Origin: Oscillospiraceae bacterium
GTDB lineage: Bacteria; Bacillota; Clostridia; Oscillospirales; Oscillospiraceae
Length of the DNA stretch: 45,841 nt
Assembly (NCBI GenBank): GCA_902798545.1
Contig: CADBWQ010000031.1
Span: 1 to 45,841, forward strand
Reading direction: 5' to 3'
The position numbers and the translations under genes were made by a program. Shown in pieces: positions 1 through 8,193 of the stretch. Position 1 is the first letter of the stretch, and every line of letters begins with the position of its first letter. Under the pieces are notes generated by a model, which was not told the DNA's origin, did not search any database, and saw nothing but the letters and a program-made list of their open reading frames with translations.

Positions 1-205
1 ATGTGCCCATTTCCGTGGTCGATTGCTTTTATCCAGTTATGCGATTGTCACTTTCCTTAAGCTTAATCGGAATAGTAGTCGCCGTCGTCAGTAAAGTATC
101 GCCTCTAAGTTCATCTGTAAAGGTCAGGCTGGCAGTAGATGCTATCCTCAAAAATTTCTTTCCGGTTTTTTTCTTCCGAAATATCTGATATGAGAGAGCT
201 TTTTT

Positions 206-967
206 TTGCTCTTCCCAGGTCAATACAATTACAATGCCAGCTTTGAACGGGTATGTATCAGCAACTGGCTGAAGAAAAAATATCCGAGGCAGATCAAAGA
301 GCATTACGACTTTGATGCGCACGGTGGCTTCCTCAATCCGGCAGCATGGCGCTGTGACATGGTGTGGGCGGCATACAACGGACTGCCGCTCGCCCTGGCA
401 CAGGTGGGGGCCGTCCTGAAGCTGGAGCAGCAGAAGATGAGCGAAGGAAGAACCCTGATCCGGTACTTCTGCACACCGACCATTGACGAGGATGGCAATT
501 GCCATTTTCACTCCCCCTCTGACGCACCGGAGAAATGGAAAGTCTTCAAGGCCTACAACAAGCGGGACGTGGAAGTCGAGATGGCCATTCAGGAAAAACT
601 GCGGAAGTACCCGTTGCCGGATTTTGTGTGGGACGAGTACCGCGGCGGCATGATGTTCATCCGGCTTCCGAGCGGAAGGAGCCTCGCCTATGCGATACCG
701 AGGATCTGCGAGAACCAGTTTGGCGGCGAAGGGATCTCCTACTATGGCATGACCGCTCAAAAAAGTTTGAGCGGATCGAGAGCTACGGTCCGAAGCTGGT
801 GGAAAACATCACGCAGGCCATCAGCCGCGACATTCTGGCCCACGCCATGAAGACGCTACGCCAGCGTTCAGGACATCTGCGAACAGATGGGCAGGACACC
901 GGCGTGGATTTCCGGGCTCGTGCTGCGGGCCGACGGGTATGAGTGCGAATACTACAGGAAGGACTAA
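206..967 (+). pseudogene. Remnant of phage-type family A DNA polymerase, copy 1
   Basis: The translation holds the 3'-5' exonuclease part of a phage DNA polymerase of the PolA family: NASFERVCISNWL, AAWRCDMVWAAYNGLPLAL, GRTLIRYFCTP and FKAYNKRDVEVE are family landmarks as I recall them. Near base 645 it jumps straight to the C-terminal part (MMFIRLPSGRSLAYAIPR, ENQFGGEGISYYG), so several hundred codons of palm and fingers are missing. The first ~100 residues are also absent. A run of six A at 759-764 shifts the frame (copy 2 has seven A and stays in frame). After about base 863 the frame changes again, and the real C-terminus EQMGRTPAWISGLVLRADGY...YYRKD ends at the TAA at 965-967. The gene cannot make an active polymerase. 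The family name comes from recall, without a search. Confidence 0.82.
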
Positions 968-1336
968 GGAAATGAATACAAACCAAAAAGGCACTGATTA
1001 CTAAAAAAACTGCCCTAGCAGAAAGACAGGGTCCCCTTTATCGTGCACGTAACATGAGGTATCAGTTTCAGTGAAGTCTTCTTTTTTATGCTTCAGCATC
1101 CACACCAATCTCAACATACCCCTTCAGCCTCGTATCATTTTGCTCAAGAAAGCGACAGTCTCCACGTGGCACGGAGAAAAAATCCATGCCCAGGACAGCA
1201 AATCAGTTGTTCACAGAAAAAACACAGAATTTTGTAAATTGCGCCACAAATAAGCTATACAATTTTTAATTGGAAAAACGATAAGGCTTCCGGGCGGGAA
1301 ATATCCGGGAAGCAAAAAGAAAGAAGGCCAAATATC
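968..1336. other. Intergenic stretch with a possible minus-strand ORF remnant
   Basis: No convincing gene is present. After the polymerase remnant a short reading frame (MNTNQKGTDY) starts at 972 and stops at once, perhaps the head of the next phage gene. On the minus strand, bases 1187-1086 encode 33 residues with protein-like composition (MDFFSVPRGDCRFLEQ, then LKGYVEIGVDAEA, then stop). It has no obvious start context, and I do not recognise it. The right end holds the promoter and leader of the following operon, including a hairpin GCTTCCGG/CCGGGAAGC at about 1288-1315. Confidence 0.5.
1232..1261 (+). promoter_or_regulatory. Putative sigma-70 promoter of the NEW3-ABC operon
   Basis: TTGTAA at 1232-1237 and TATACA at 1256-1261 are spaced by 18 bases. 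They lie about 75 bases before the ATG of the first gene. A GC-rich hairpin lies in the leader between them and the AAGAAGG ribosome-binding site. Confidence 0.45.
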
Positions 1337-2590
1337 ATGAAAAAGACTGCAGGGATGTTGCGGAAAAGGGTTGTTCGGTCCGTGTTCGGACTGCTGGCGG
1401 CAGGTTTGCTGACCGTGACGGCAATGCCGATGCAGGCTGCTGCAGATGAAGAAGAAGCTCAGCCAAAGATGATTACGGAAGCTGAAACGGGGAAAGTAAC
1501 GTTCAGTACGGATTATCCCGGGGTTACTGTCAAACCCGGCGGGACCTCGACATTTACTCTTTATATTACAAATACCGGTTCGGAAGAAGCCACTGTCGAA
1601 CTTGGCGCCGAAGATCTTCCGGAAGGGTGGGAAGGAAGATTTAAAGGCAGTTCCAATGAAATTTCCATGGTTCATGTGGGTGCGTACCAGACAAAGGAGG
1701 ATTCTCCTTCTCTGAGCTATTCGCTGACTGTTCCGGAAGATACGAAGGAAGATACTTACACCGTCAGCCTCAGTGCGAAAGGCGGAAACATTGATGAGGT
1801 ACTGGCGCTGACCGTAAAAGTGGATGCGGAAGAAAAAAAGATCGGCGCAGGTAAGTTCACAACAGACTATGCGCAGCAGGAAGGCGTTGCCGGCACGAAG
1901 TTCAGTTACACCACCACATTGACCAATAACAGCGGTGAGAACATGACCTATTCGCTGTCTGCAGAGGGAGCTCCGGAGGGCTGGAACGTGACATTTACGC
2001 CATCTGGCACAACCACCACCACTTCTTCCGTACCCGTGGATGCCGGTGCAAGTTCTACAATCAAGGCTGCCGTTGTTCCCGCACAGAATGTGACGGCCGG
2101 TGAGTATCCGATCACATTTGTCGCAGCCTGCGCAGGTGAGACACTCGAACTTCCGGTCACGGTCAGGATTACAGGAACATACAGCCTGACGACTACGACA
2201 CCAACCGGCAATCTTTCCGCCAGCGCTTACGCGGGTGAGCCCAAAGATATAGTTCTTTCCATACAGAACACGGGGAATATCGATCTGACAGCCATCAGTC
2301 TGAAAGCACAGGCTTCTACGAACTGGGAGGTCACCTTTGACCAGGATACGATTAACAGCATTCCTGCAGGAGGGAATGTAGAAGTGACTGCACATATTAC
2401 GCCGGCAAAGGATGCGATCCTCGGCGATTATGTGACTGTGATAACAGCGTTTAATGACGCAGTTTCGTCGGATTGCGCGCTCAGAATATCCGTGCAGAAC
2501 CATACAGGCTGGGGAATCGCGGCAGTTGCCATCGTTGCGTTCCTGGTTCTCGGACTGGTGCAGATCATTCGCAAATTTGGCAGGAGATGA
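1337..2590 (+). CDS. Secreted, membrane-anchored NEW3-domain protein
   Basis: This 417-residue exported protein has a signal peptide with basic N-terminus MLRKRVVRS, a hydrophobic core and cleavage near MQAAADEEE. Two to three Ig-like repeats follow. Each carries a phrase such as VKPGGTSTFTLYITNTGSEE or YAGEPKDIVLSIQNTGNIDL and a LPEGWE or APEGWN turn, which is the pattern of NEW3 (NPCBM-associated) domains. A single C-terminal membrane helix (GIAAVAIVAFLVLGLVQII) and a basic tail KFGRR fix it outside the cell. It is the first gene of an operon with an ABC ATPase and an ABC-2 permease, whose start overlaps its stop. I infer that it is an extracytoplasmic partner of that exporter. The substrate is unknown. 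Confidence 0.85.
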   Translation: MKKTAGMLRKRVVRSVFGLLAAGLLTVTAMPMQAAADEEEAQPKMITEAETGKVTFSTDYPGVTVKPGGTSTFTLYITNTGSEEATVELGAEDLPEGWEGRFKGSSNEISMVHVGAYQTKEDSPSLSYSLTVPEDTKEDTYTVSLSAKGGNIDEVLALTVKVDAEEKKIGAGKFTTDYAQQEGVAGTKFSYTTTLTNNSGENMTYSLSAEGAPEGWNVTFTPSGTTTTTSSVPVDAGASSTIKAAVVPAQNVTAGEYPITFVAACAGETLELPVTVRITGTYSLTTTTPTGNLSASAYAGEPKDIVLSIQNTGNIDLTAISLKAQASTNWEVTFDQDTINSIPAGGNVEVTAHITPAKDAILGDYVTVITAFNDAVSSDCALRISVQNHTGWGIAAVAIVAFLVLGLVQIIRKFGRR

Positions 2591-2595
2591 GAATC

Positions 2596-3603
2596 ATGAC
2601 GGATTCAACCATTATCCGTACCGAAGATCTGACCAAAGCCTACGGCAAAAAGGTAGCTGTCAACCACCTCAGCCTTGAGATCAGGCGGGGGGAGATATTC
2701 GGGCTGCTTGGACCAAATGGTGCAGGAAAAACAACAACGATACTGATGCTTCTGGGTCTGACCGAGCCTACGCAGGGCAGGGCACTGATCGACGGATATG
2801 ACTGCACAAGGCAATCCATGCAGGTCAAGCGAATCACCGGATATATGCCGGACAACGTCGGCTTTTACAGTGACATGACAGGCCGGGAAAACCTCCGCTT
2901 TACGGCAAGACTGAACGGAATTCCGGAAAAAGAGATTGATCCGCTGATTGACAGACTGATTGAAAAAGTCGGAATGACATACGCAGCAAACCAGAAAACA
3001 GGAACCTATTCGAAAGGCATGCGCCAGAGACTTGGTATTGCAGATGTCCTGATCAAGGATCCGGCGGTCATTATTATGGATGAGCCGACAGCAGGACTTG
3101 ATCCGGAAGGAATGCGCGAGTTTTTAAGCCTGATCAAACAGCTGAGTGTGGAGGATGGAAAAACGATCCTGGTCTCCAGCCATCAACTTTACCAGATCCA
3201 GCAGATCTGCGACAGGGTCGGCATCTTTGTGGATGGAAGTCTGATCGCGTGCGGCGGAATCAGCGAACTGGGATCACAGATTGCGGCACAGGGTCATTAT
3301 ACACTGGAGATTTCAGCGGAACCTTGTGATGAGAGATTCCTGGGATTTTTAAAAGAACAGGATGGGATTACCGGAATATCCATGGAAGGCAGTACTTTTT
3401 TGATCAGTTCTTCCAAAGATCTGCGCACCGATATCACAAGGTTCCTCGGAACACATGAATATAAACTGCTGCATATGCATCAGAAAGGCGGAGATCTGGA
3501 CGAAATCTACCGTGTGTATTTTGAGGAAGCTGAAAAAGAAGGAGATGAGAACCATGACAAGAGCGGCAGCAGGAAGCACCGTTTCAGAAACAGAGGAGCA
3601 TAA
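2596..3603 (+). CDS. ABC transporter ATP-binding protein (ABC-2 export type)
   Basis: This is the nucleotide-binding subunit of an ABC exporter, 335 residues. It has Walker A GPNGAGKTT, the Q-loop region GYMPDNVGFY, signature YSKGMRQRLGIA, Walker B VIIMDEPTAGLD and the switch histidine in VSSHQL. A C-terminal domain of about 100 residues follows, as in CcmA-type exporters. An ATG at 2587 overlaps the upstream stop as ATGA, but the CAGGAG ribosome-binding site at 2581-2586 touches it and sits 9 bases before the ATG at 2596, so I prefer 2596. It overlaps the permease gene by 50 bases, so translation is coupled. It energises export with the next gene product. Confidence 0.92.
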   Translation: MTDSTIIRTEDLTKAYGKKVAVNHLSLEIRRGEIFGLLGPNGAGKTTTILMLLGLTEPTQGRALIDGYDCTRQSMQVKRITGYMPDNVGFYSDMTGRENLRFTARLNGIPEKEIDPLIDRLIEKVGMTYAANQKTGTYSKGMRQRLGIADVLIKDPAVIIMDEPTAGLDPEGMREFLSLIKQLSVEDGKTILVSSHQLYQIQQICDRVGIFVDGSLIACGGISELGSQIAAQGHYTLEISAEPCDERFLGFLKEQDGITGISMEGSTFLISSSKDLRTDITRFLGTHEYKLLHMHQKGGDLDEIYRVYFEEAEKEGDENHDKSGSRKHRFRNRGA

Positions 3604-4588
3604 GTGCAGGAGCATCCGCTACCACAGTCTGAAGGCGCTCTATCGGAAGGAAATGGCGGATCATGTGACCAGCAAAAGGTTCATCATTATTCTGATCCTC
3701 GTGATTGCGATGACGATCGCAAGCGTATACGGCGCGGTTACGGGAATTAAAAGTGCGATTATGAATGCTGCCATAGATAAGAATGCTTCATTTGATGCAA
3801 GCTACATGTTCCTCAAACTGTTTACCACCGGCGGCAGTTCCATCCCGTCATATATGTCACTGATCGCGTTGATCGGTCCGTTCATCGGGCTGATCCTCGG
3901 ATTTGACTCGATCAACGCCGAGAAAAACAACGGGACACTGAACCGGCTGGTATCTCAGCCAATTTACAGAGATGCCATCATCATCGGCAAGTTTCTGGCA
4001 TCCTCGACACTGGTCGTGGTTATGGTCCTGAGCACAGGTATTGCAGTCGGATGCGCAGGTTTCCTGGCGTCCGGTATACGGCCGTCAGGCGAGGAGGCTG
4101 TCAGGGTTCTGATCTATCTGCTTTATACAATCGTGTATATCTGCTTTTGGCTGGCGATGGCACTGCTGTTTTCGGTCTTCACCAGGCATGCGGCAACGTC
4201 GGCACTTGCTTCGATCGCACTCTGGCTATTTTTTGCAATCTTCATGAGCCTTCTGGCAGGCATTATGGCGAATGCGGTCTACCCGGTCAATACAGAGTAT
4301 GAACAGGCGGTCAACGCGCTGAACAATTACAATCTGAACCTGAATCTGAACAGAATCTCTCCCTACTATCTGTATTCAGAAGCCAGTTCCGTTCTGATGA
4401 ACCCGGCAACCCGGGCGATCAACGCTGTGTCATATGCACAGCTGGTCGGCGCACTGAGCAGCTATCTGTCTCTTGGGCAGAGCCTGCTTCTGGTCTGGCC
4501 GCATCTGGTTGGTCTGCTTGCCCTTTCCTTCGCGGCATTTACGATCTCGTACGTCGGCTTCATGAGACAGGAAATCCGGGGGAACTAA
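3554..4588 (+). CDS. ABC-2 type permease
   Basis: A 344-residue membrane protein that pairs with the preceding ATPase. After a cytoplasmic head it has a first helix (FIIILILVIAMTIASVYGAV), a long extracytoplasmic loop, and about five further helices, including SLIALIGPFIGLILGF, VVVMVLSTGIAVGCAGF and ALASIALWLFFAIFMSLLAG. The motif FDSINAEKNNGTLNRLVSQP before helix 3 is typical of ABC-2 permeases. Two start codons (3545, 3554) follow the AAGGAG at 3539-3544; the second has the better spacing. The same double-ATG arrangement precedes the ATPase. The gene ends the operon, and a strong terminator follows at 4686. The substrate cannot be told from sequence. Confidence 0.88.
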   Translation: MTRAAAGSTVSETEEHKCRSIRYHSLKALYRKEMADHVTSKRFIIILILVIAMTIASVYGAVTGIKSAIMNAAIDKNASFDASYMFLKLFTTGGSSIPSYMSLIALIGPFIGLILGFDSINAEKNNGTLNRLVSQPIYRDAIIIGKFLASSTLVVVMVLSTGIAVGCAGFLASGIRPSGEEAVRVLIYLLYTIVYICFWLAMALLFSVFTRHAATSALASIALWLFFAIFMSLLAGIMANAVYPVNTEYEQAVNALNNYNLNLNLNRISPYYLYSEASSVLMNPATRAINAVSYAQLVGALSSYLSLGQSLLLVWPHLVGLLALSFAAFTISYVGFMRQEIRGN

Positions 4589-4685
4589 AGAGCAAGACGT
4601 AAAACATGAGGGGAAACGGTTTCGCATAGACGTCAGCTGCGCAGCAAGACAGGCCTGTGTCCTGGTTCTGACTGCGATATCCGGG

Positions 4686-4720
4686 AAAAAGCCGGCAGAG
4701 CATACCTGCCGGCTTTTTCT
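4686..4720 (+). terminator. Intrinsic terminator of the NEW3-ABC operon
   Basis: A perfect 13-bp stem, AAAAAGCCGGCAG (4686-4698) with CTGCCGGCTTTTT (4706-4718), has a 7-base loop and a T tract. It lies about 100 bases after the permease stop. Confidence 0.9.
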
Positions 4721-4754
4721 CGTACAAATTCATCGACAAGGTTCGCGTAACAGA

Positions 4755-5003
4755 GATGCGATACCGAGGATCTGCGAAAACCAGTTTGGCGGCGAAGGGA
4801 TCTCCTACTATGGCATGACCGCTCAAAAAAAGTTTGAGCGGATCGAGAGCTACGGTCCGAAGCTGGTGGAAAACATCACGCAGGCCATCAGCCGCGACAT
4901 TCTGGCCCACGCCATGGAACAGATGGGCAGGACACCGGCGTAGATTTCCGGGCTCGTGCTGCGGGCCGACGGATATGAGTGTGATTATTACAGAAAGGAC
5001 TAA
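4755..5003 (+). pseudogene. Duplicated 3' end of the phage DNA polymerase, copy 2
   Basis: Over the first ~170 bases it differs from copy 1 at only two places that I can find by eye: one G/A change and one A in the poly-A run. Here the run at 4825-4831 has seven A and keeps the frame (QKKFERIESYGPKLVENIT). About 32 bases present in copy 1 after GCCATG are missing. The C-terminus EQMGRTPA reads into an in-frame TAG where copy 1 has TGG (Trp), then ISGLVLRADGYECDYYRKD to the TAA at 5001-5003. The left edge against unrelated sequence is abrupt. It looks like a partial gene copy left by recombination or element insertion, not an expressed gene. Confidence 0.8.
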
Positions 5004-5365
5004 AAATGCGGCTCTATAGAACAGAGCTAACGATGTTAATTGAAAGAACGGGGGTAATACCATGTTTGAGTGATCCATTTGGACCTTCTGAACCGATTTC
5101 GCCTGTAGCGCCGGCGGAGCCAGAGCCTGAAACGGCGGCTCCCACTGGCCATCAGGTAAGTTTCGGAAATGAGTTAAACACGCTTCATTAACCTCCACAA
5201 TTCCAGAAGATAATCGGTGAGACTCTCTCCTCATCTGCCTCCAACATGCATCGGTGCAATTGGTACCGGTAATATCAGAAGGCCGAGGACAATCCCCGAC
5301 CTTCTTTTTCACTATTCAAGATTTTCCTCACAGAGTTGATGTACTCCTGAGTAATTCCGTCGTGT
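5004..5365. other. Gene-poor stretch after polymerase copy 2
   Basis: Plus-strand bases 5006-5191 can encode 61 residues with a Pro/Glu-rich middle (DPFGPSEPISPVAPAEPEPE). It starts just after the polymerase remnant, but has no clear ribosome-binding site and no family that I recognise. It may be another decayed phage fragment. The rest shows nothing apart from the hairpin at 5277-5309. Confidence 0.35.
5277..5309 (+). terminator. Probable intrinsic terminator
   Basis: AGAAGGCCGAGG (5277-5288) pairs with CCCCGACCTTCT (5294-5305), with two mismatches and a 5-base loop. A T tract (5305-5309) follows. It would stop rightward read-through from the remnants before the convergent oxidoreductase gene. 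Confidence 0.6.
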
Positions 5366-6970
5366 TTAGCCTATTTCTTCTGTTATTGTGCGGGCTGCAA
5401 TAATGCTCTCTTCCATTCCCTGCCCAACTTGTCCAGTATACACTCCAAGGTTTTTGTAATCAACACTTCCTGTAACCTCACCTGCGGCATACAAACCGGG
5501 TATGATTTCATCTGAAGAGTTCAGTACATGTCCTTTTTCATCAATATCAATTCCGCCATAGGTAGAATAAGCATAAGGTTTTACCGGGCAGACATAGTAG
5601 GTATCTTCCGCCGAATAACCGAGTCCACTCATGGTTTCCTCAAGATTCGGCAGATTGTATGCTTCCGCAATCTCTGCAACGGAATGAAACTCAAATACAG
5701 ATCCGGAGGACAAACCATGCGCAACCTCTTCTTCATTCATCGTTGCTGCAACATCTGCCGGTGACTGAATCTGGTAGAAAGTGTCGTTTCCGTTTTGTTT
5801 AAAGGCATCTCTAGCACAGTCGCTATAGAAATAACCATCATTAATGGTATTCCCTTCCTGGTTGACGTAGACCATAGGCCCTCCATTTGCGGAGCCAAGA
5901 GAATGAGCCGCCAGAGCAGCCGAGGCAGGGAACCATTGGAAACCGGCATCCATGTTGATCAGCTTACCATCCAGCTCAGAAACCCATTCGACAGCTTCGC
6001 CAAGGGCGCCCGGCAGATTGCAGTTTCTGGCTTCAGCATACTGCGGCATATATTGATTCACCAGGTCGTGGTTTCTGGCGAAACCACCCGTGGCAAGGAT
6101 AACAGCCTTTGCGGAAACAGAAAAACTCTCTTGCCCGCGTGGAGCAGCTGTTACACCCGTAACAGTGCCATCTTCCACAATCAGCCCTGTCACGCTGGTG
6201 TCTTTCAGAATGGTTACGTTGTGCTCAGCCGCATATTTCTCAAGGTAGGCCATCGCAGTGCCCATAATGGAGCGTCCTTCATCCGGCTGTGCGGCAATCA
6301 TATTGAAAGGCAAGCCGCCAAATTCTACTCCGACCTTGGTGCTCTGGATGCCGGCGCTCTTAAAGAGATTCTCTAATGGCTCCTCCGCCGTTCTCATATA
6401 TTCTATCGGCGTCTCAAAGATGACGGCATCACAAACAAGAGATGTTCCGCCCAAAAAAGCGTTTCTTTCAATCAGTACAACATTCAGGCCATAGGTACCG
6501 GCCTGTGCGGCTGCAGCCAAGCCCGCAGATCCGCCTCCTACAACGACGACGTCTGCTTGCATATCGCTCTGGGCGGCTGCTTTGTATTCTATCTTCTCAT
6601 TCAAACCACTCACGTCATCTGTGGCTTTCTTAACCGCATCTGTTATCGCATTCCTGAGGAAAAGCGAAGTTAATGTTGCACCGGAGACCGCATCCACATT
6701 CAAACTCTGATTCTCCAGGATCTGGGCTGGAATTCTTTCCAGCGGTACATTTTTGATTCCATCCGTATCATTGCAACGGACAATCTCAATACTCTCAATG
6801 GCATGATCTGAGACAGTAACCGAAACGATCAGCTCCCCACCGGTACTGGTGGCTTTCCCTTCATATGTTCCGGGTGTGAATGCGACCTCGGCAGCTTCTG
6901 CAACCGCTGTTGCTCCGAAGCATGCTGCAAGAATTGCTAAGACCAGTAACAGTGAAAATGCTTTTTTCAT
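5366..6970 (-). CDS. Exported FMN-binding/FAD-dependent oxidoreductase (fumarate reductase-like)
   Basis: This 534-residue protein has an export signal (LLLVLAILAACFGATAVAEA; ILAAC could be a lipobox). An FMN-binding domain (about residues 30-115) follows, with the flavinylation motif SGATLTS. Then comes a FAD_binding_2 domain with the dinucleotide motif VVVGGGSAGLAAAAQAG, the ATGGFARN stretch and the C-terminal IIPGLYAAGEVTGSVDYKNLG. It resembles extracellular flavin reductases fed by extracytoplasmic electron transfer. The usual substrate-site residues seem altered: the His before TxGG is Tyr (YSTYGG), and the NRLGGNSL segment near the end is NLGVYTGQ. The acceptor is therefore probably not fumarate (inference). 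The ATG at 6970 has an AGGAAG site. It is divergent from a TetR gene. Confidence 0.85.
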   Translation of the reverse strand: MKKAFSLLLVLAILAACFGATAVAEAAEVAFTPGTYEGKATSTGGELIVSVTVSDHAIESIEIVRCNDTDGIKNVPLERIPAQILENQSLNVDAVSGATLTSLFLRNAITDAVKKATDDVSGLNEKIEYKAAAQSDMQADVVVVGGGSAGLAAAAQAGTYGLNVVLIERNAFLGGTSLVCDAVIFETPIEYMRTAEEPLENLFKSAGIQSTKVGVEFGGLPFNMIAAQPDEGRSIMGTAMAYLEKYAAEHNVTILKDTSVTGLIVEDGTVTGVTAAPRGQESFSVSAKAVILATGGFARNHDLVNQYMPQYAEARNCNLPGALGEAVEWVSELDGKLINMDAGFQWFPASAALAAHSLGSANGGPMVYVNQEGNTINDGYFYSDCARDAFKQNGNDTFYQIQSPADVAATMNEEEVAHGLSSGSVFEFHSVAEIAEAYNLPNLEETMSGLGYSAEDTYYVCPVKPYAYSTYGGIDIDEKGHVLNSSDEIIPGLYAAGEVTGSVDYKNLGVYTGQVGQGMEESIIAARTITEEIG

Positions 6971-7018
6971 TGAGCTCTTCCTTTCTTTTCTCTTGATTTT
7001 TATTTGCAAAACGCTATA

Positions 7019-7068
7019 ATTATAAGTGTAATCATCGGCGAACTTAATTTCGTAATTAATTACGAAAT
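7019..7068 (-). promoter_or_regulatory. Oxidoreductase promoter with 22-bp palindromic operator
   Basis: On the minus strand TATAAT lies at 7024-7019, with a weak -35 (TTAAGT, 7047-7042) 17 bases upstream. Directly against it, bases 7047-7068 form a perfect 22-bp palindrome whose core is TTTCGTAATTAATTACGAAA (7048-7067). A site of this size between a TetR gene and its divergent neighbour is the classical arrangement of an autoregulated TetR operator. Confidence 0.8.
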
Positions 7069-7129
7069 CGATTATATGACATCTTTCTGAGAATGTCAAG
7101 CTCTATTATTATATTTTGTTGGTGGTCTT

Positions 7130-7732
7130 ATGCTCAAATCTACAGAAGAGAAGAGAAGAATTAAAAAAGCAGAAGTAGCTAATTCTATCATTGAAGCCGC
7201 AATTCCCATGATCCATGATCGTTCTTTTACCCAGATATCGATCCAGGAATTCTGCGAGAAAATAGGTATTACCACGGGGATGTTCTATCGCTCCTTTAAG
7301 ACAAAAAACGATATTCTGGCTGTAGTATATTCCAGAGAAAGCAAGCAGGCTCTGGCAGAATTGCTCGAGAGAGTAAAAGATCTTCCCTTGGCAGAACAGC
7401 TGAATGAACTCGGAATGACTTTATGCAGTTGCAGTCTGATGTTTGGACCGAACGGACTTCTTATGTGTCTGCATACTGAGAAGGGCGGCTTTGACTGTGA
7501 AGATTTCCGAAATGACCTGGAACAGGCAATTCAGAGAATCGTAGAGAATTCAGTAAAGAATGGTGAATTGCTGCCCCGCGGAAAAACAGCAAAGGCAATT
7601 AGCGATGATATCGCTATTCTCCTGAAAGGGATTTTATTTGAGTGGTATTCCTGGGGAGATTCCTTTGATTTTGAAACACGAAGCAAAGACTTGTTTGAGA
7701 GATTTGTTCCAACAATCATCGGCAGTAATTAG
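7130..7732 (+). CDS. TetR family transcriptional regulator
   Basis: A 200-residue regulator. The N-terminal helix-turn-helix covers about residues 12-60 (AEVANSIIEAAIPMI, then FTQISIQEFCEKIGITTGMF and YRSFKTKNDIL), matching the TetR pattern with the YxxFxxKxxL signature. The remaining all-helical part is the ligand and dimer domain. It is divergent from the flavin oxidoreductase, with a 159-base shared region that contains the 22-bp palindrome, so it most likely represses that gene and itself until an unknown ligand binds. The start is the ATG at 7130 after a GGTGG stretch. The family call is secure; ligand and target are inferred. Confidence 0.9.
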   Translation: MLKSTEEKRRIKKAEVANSIIEAAIPMIHDRSFTQISIQEFCEKIGITTGMFYRSFKTKNDILAVVYSRESKQALAELLERVKDLPLAEQLNELGMTLCSCSLMFGPNGLLMCLHTEKGGFDCEDFRNDLEQAIQRIVENSVKNGELLPRGKTAKAISDDIAILLKGILFEWYSWGDSFDFETRSKDLFERFVPTIIGSN

Positions 7733-7788
7733 GCCATGCTCAAGACATGATAGTCTTACAATCAATTCCAGGTTATCAAGATCTCATA

Positions 7789-7824
7789 CGTCCAGGGAAA
7801 TACTCCCCGGGCGTTTTCTTTTTA
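7789..7824 (+). terminator. Intrinsic terminator after the TetR gene
   Basis: CGTCCAGGG (7789-7797) pairs with CCCCGGGCG (7805-7813), with one A-C mismatch and a 7-base loop. TTTTCTTTTT follows. Confidence 0.75.
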
Positions 7825-7991
7825 CCCGTGTGCCGGTTCTCCAATTCATAATTGTCCTCATTTGGGGCTTGACTAGGGATGGGCAAGGTCTTTGATATGG
7901 CAAACGAGATATACGGAAAGGACTTTTACCGTTACGAATAGTGGAAAGGCACGTAAGAAGCAGAAAGCCCCATCCCCTGATACGTACTGGA

Positions 7992-8040
7992 CGTACTGCG
8001 GGCCGACGGATATGAATGTAGATATTACAGAAAGGACTAA
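7992..8040 (+). pseudogene. Last 16 codons of the phage DNA polymerase, copy 3
   Basis: The bases read VLRADGYECRYYRKD then TAA. This is the same C-terminal tail as in copies 1 and 2, with small substitutions. The sequence on its left is unrelated to the polymerase. The tail alone is retained, which makes this the shortest of three scars. Confidence 0.75.
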
Positions 8041-8042
8041 AA

Positions 8043-8090
8043 CCCAACAAGGGATGCAGTGGTCAGAAGCCACTGCCCCCCCTTGTTGGG
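8043..8090. repeat. Two-part perfect inverted repeat
   Basis: The outer arms CCCAACAAGGG (8043-8053) and CCCTTGTTGGG (8080-8090) are perfectly complementary. Inside them GCAGTGG (8056-8062) pairs with CCACTGC (8070-8076) around a 7-base loop. No T tract follows, so it is not a typical terminator. It starts three bases after the polymerase stop. Confidence 0.75.
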
Positions 8091-8193
8091 GATGCTGGGA
8101 AGTGTGTCAAAAGGCGCATGGTGTGTAGCGCAAGATCACCTGTTAAGTTTTTTTTATATTCATACAAGTCTTTATCCAAATCGCTGGACTTTA

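Larger units (their letters stand above)
7825..8193. other. Gene-poor stretch holding polymerase copy 3 and a long hairpin
   Basis: No intact gene is visible. Bases 7895-7940 read ANEIYGKDFYRYE before a stop, a possible unidentified fragment. The polymerase scar (7992-8040) and the hairpin (8043-8090) follow. From 8100 to 8193 nothing is recognisable. Confidence 0.5.

Noticed and set aside
1-205. Small plus-strand frame 3-188
   Set aside because: It starts at GTG without a ribosome-binding site, is low in recognisable features, and precedes a decayed phage gene.
4560-5312. 250-codon minus-strand open frame
   Set aside because: It is antisense to the permease end, the operon terminator and polymerase copy 2. 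Its translation is the reverse of the polymerase remnant, and it has no family features.
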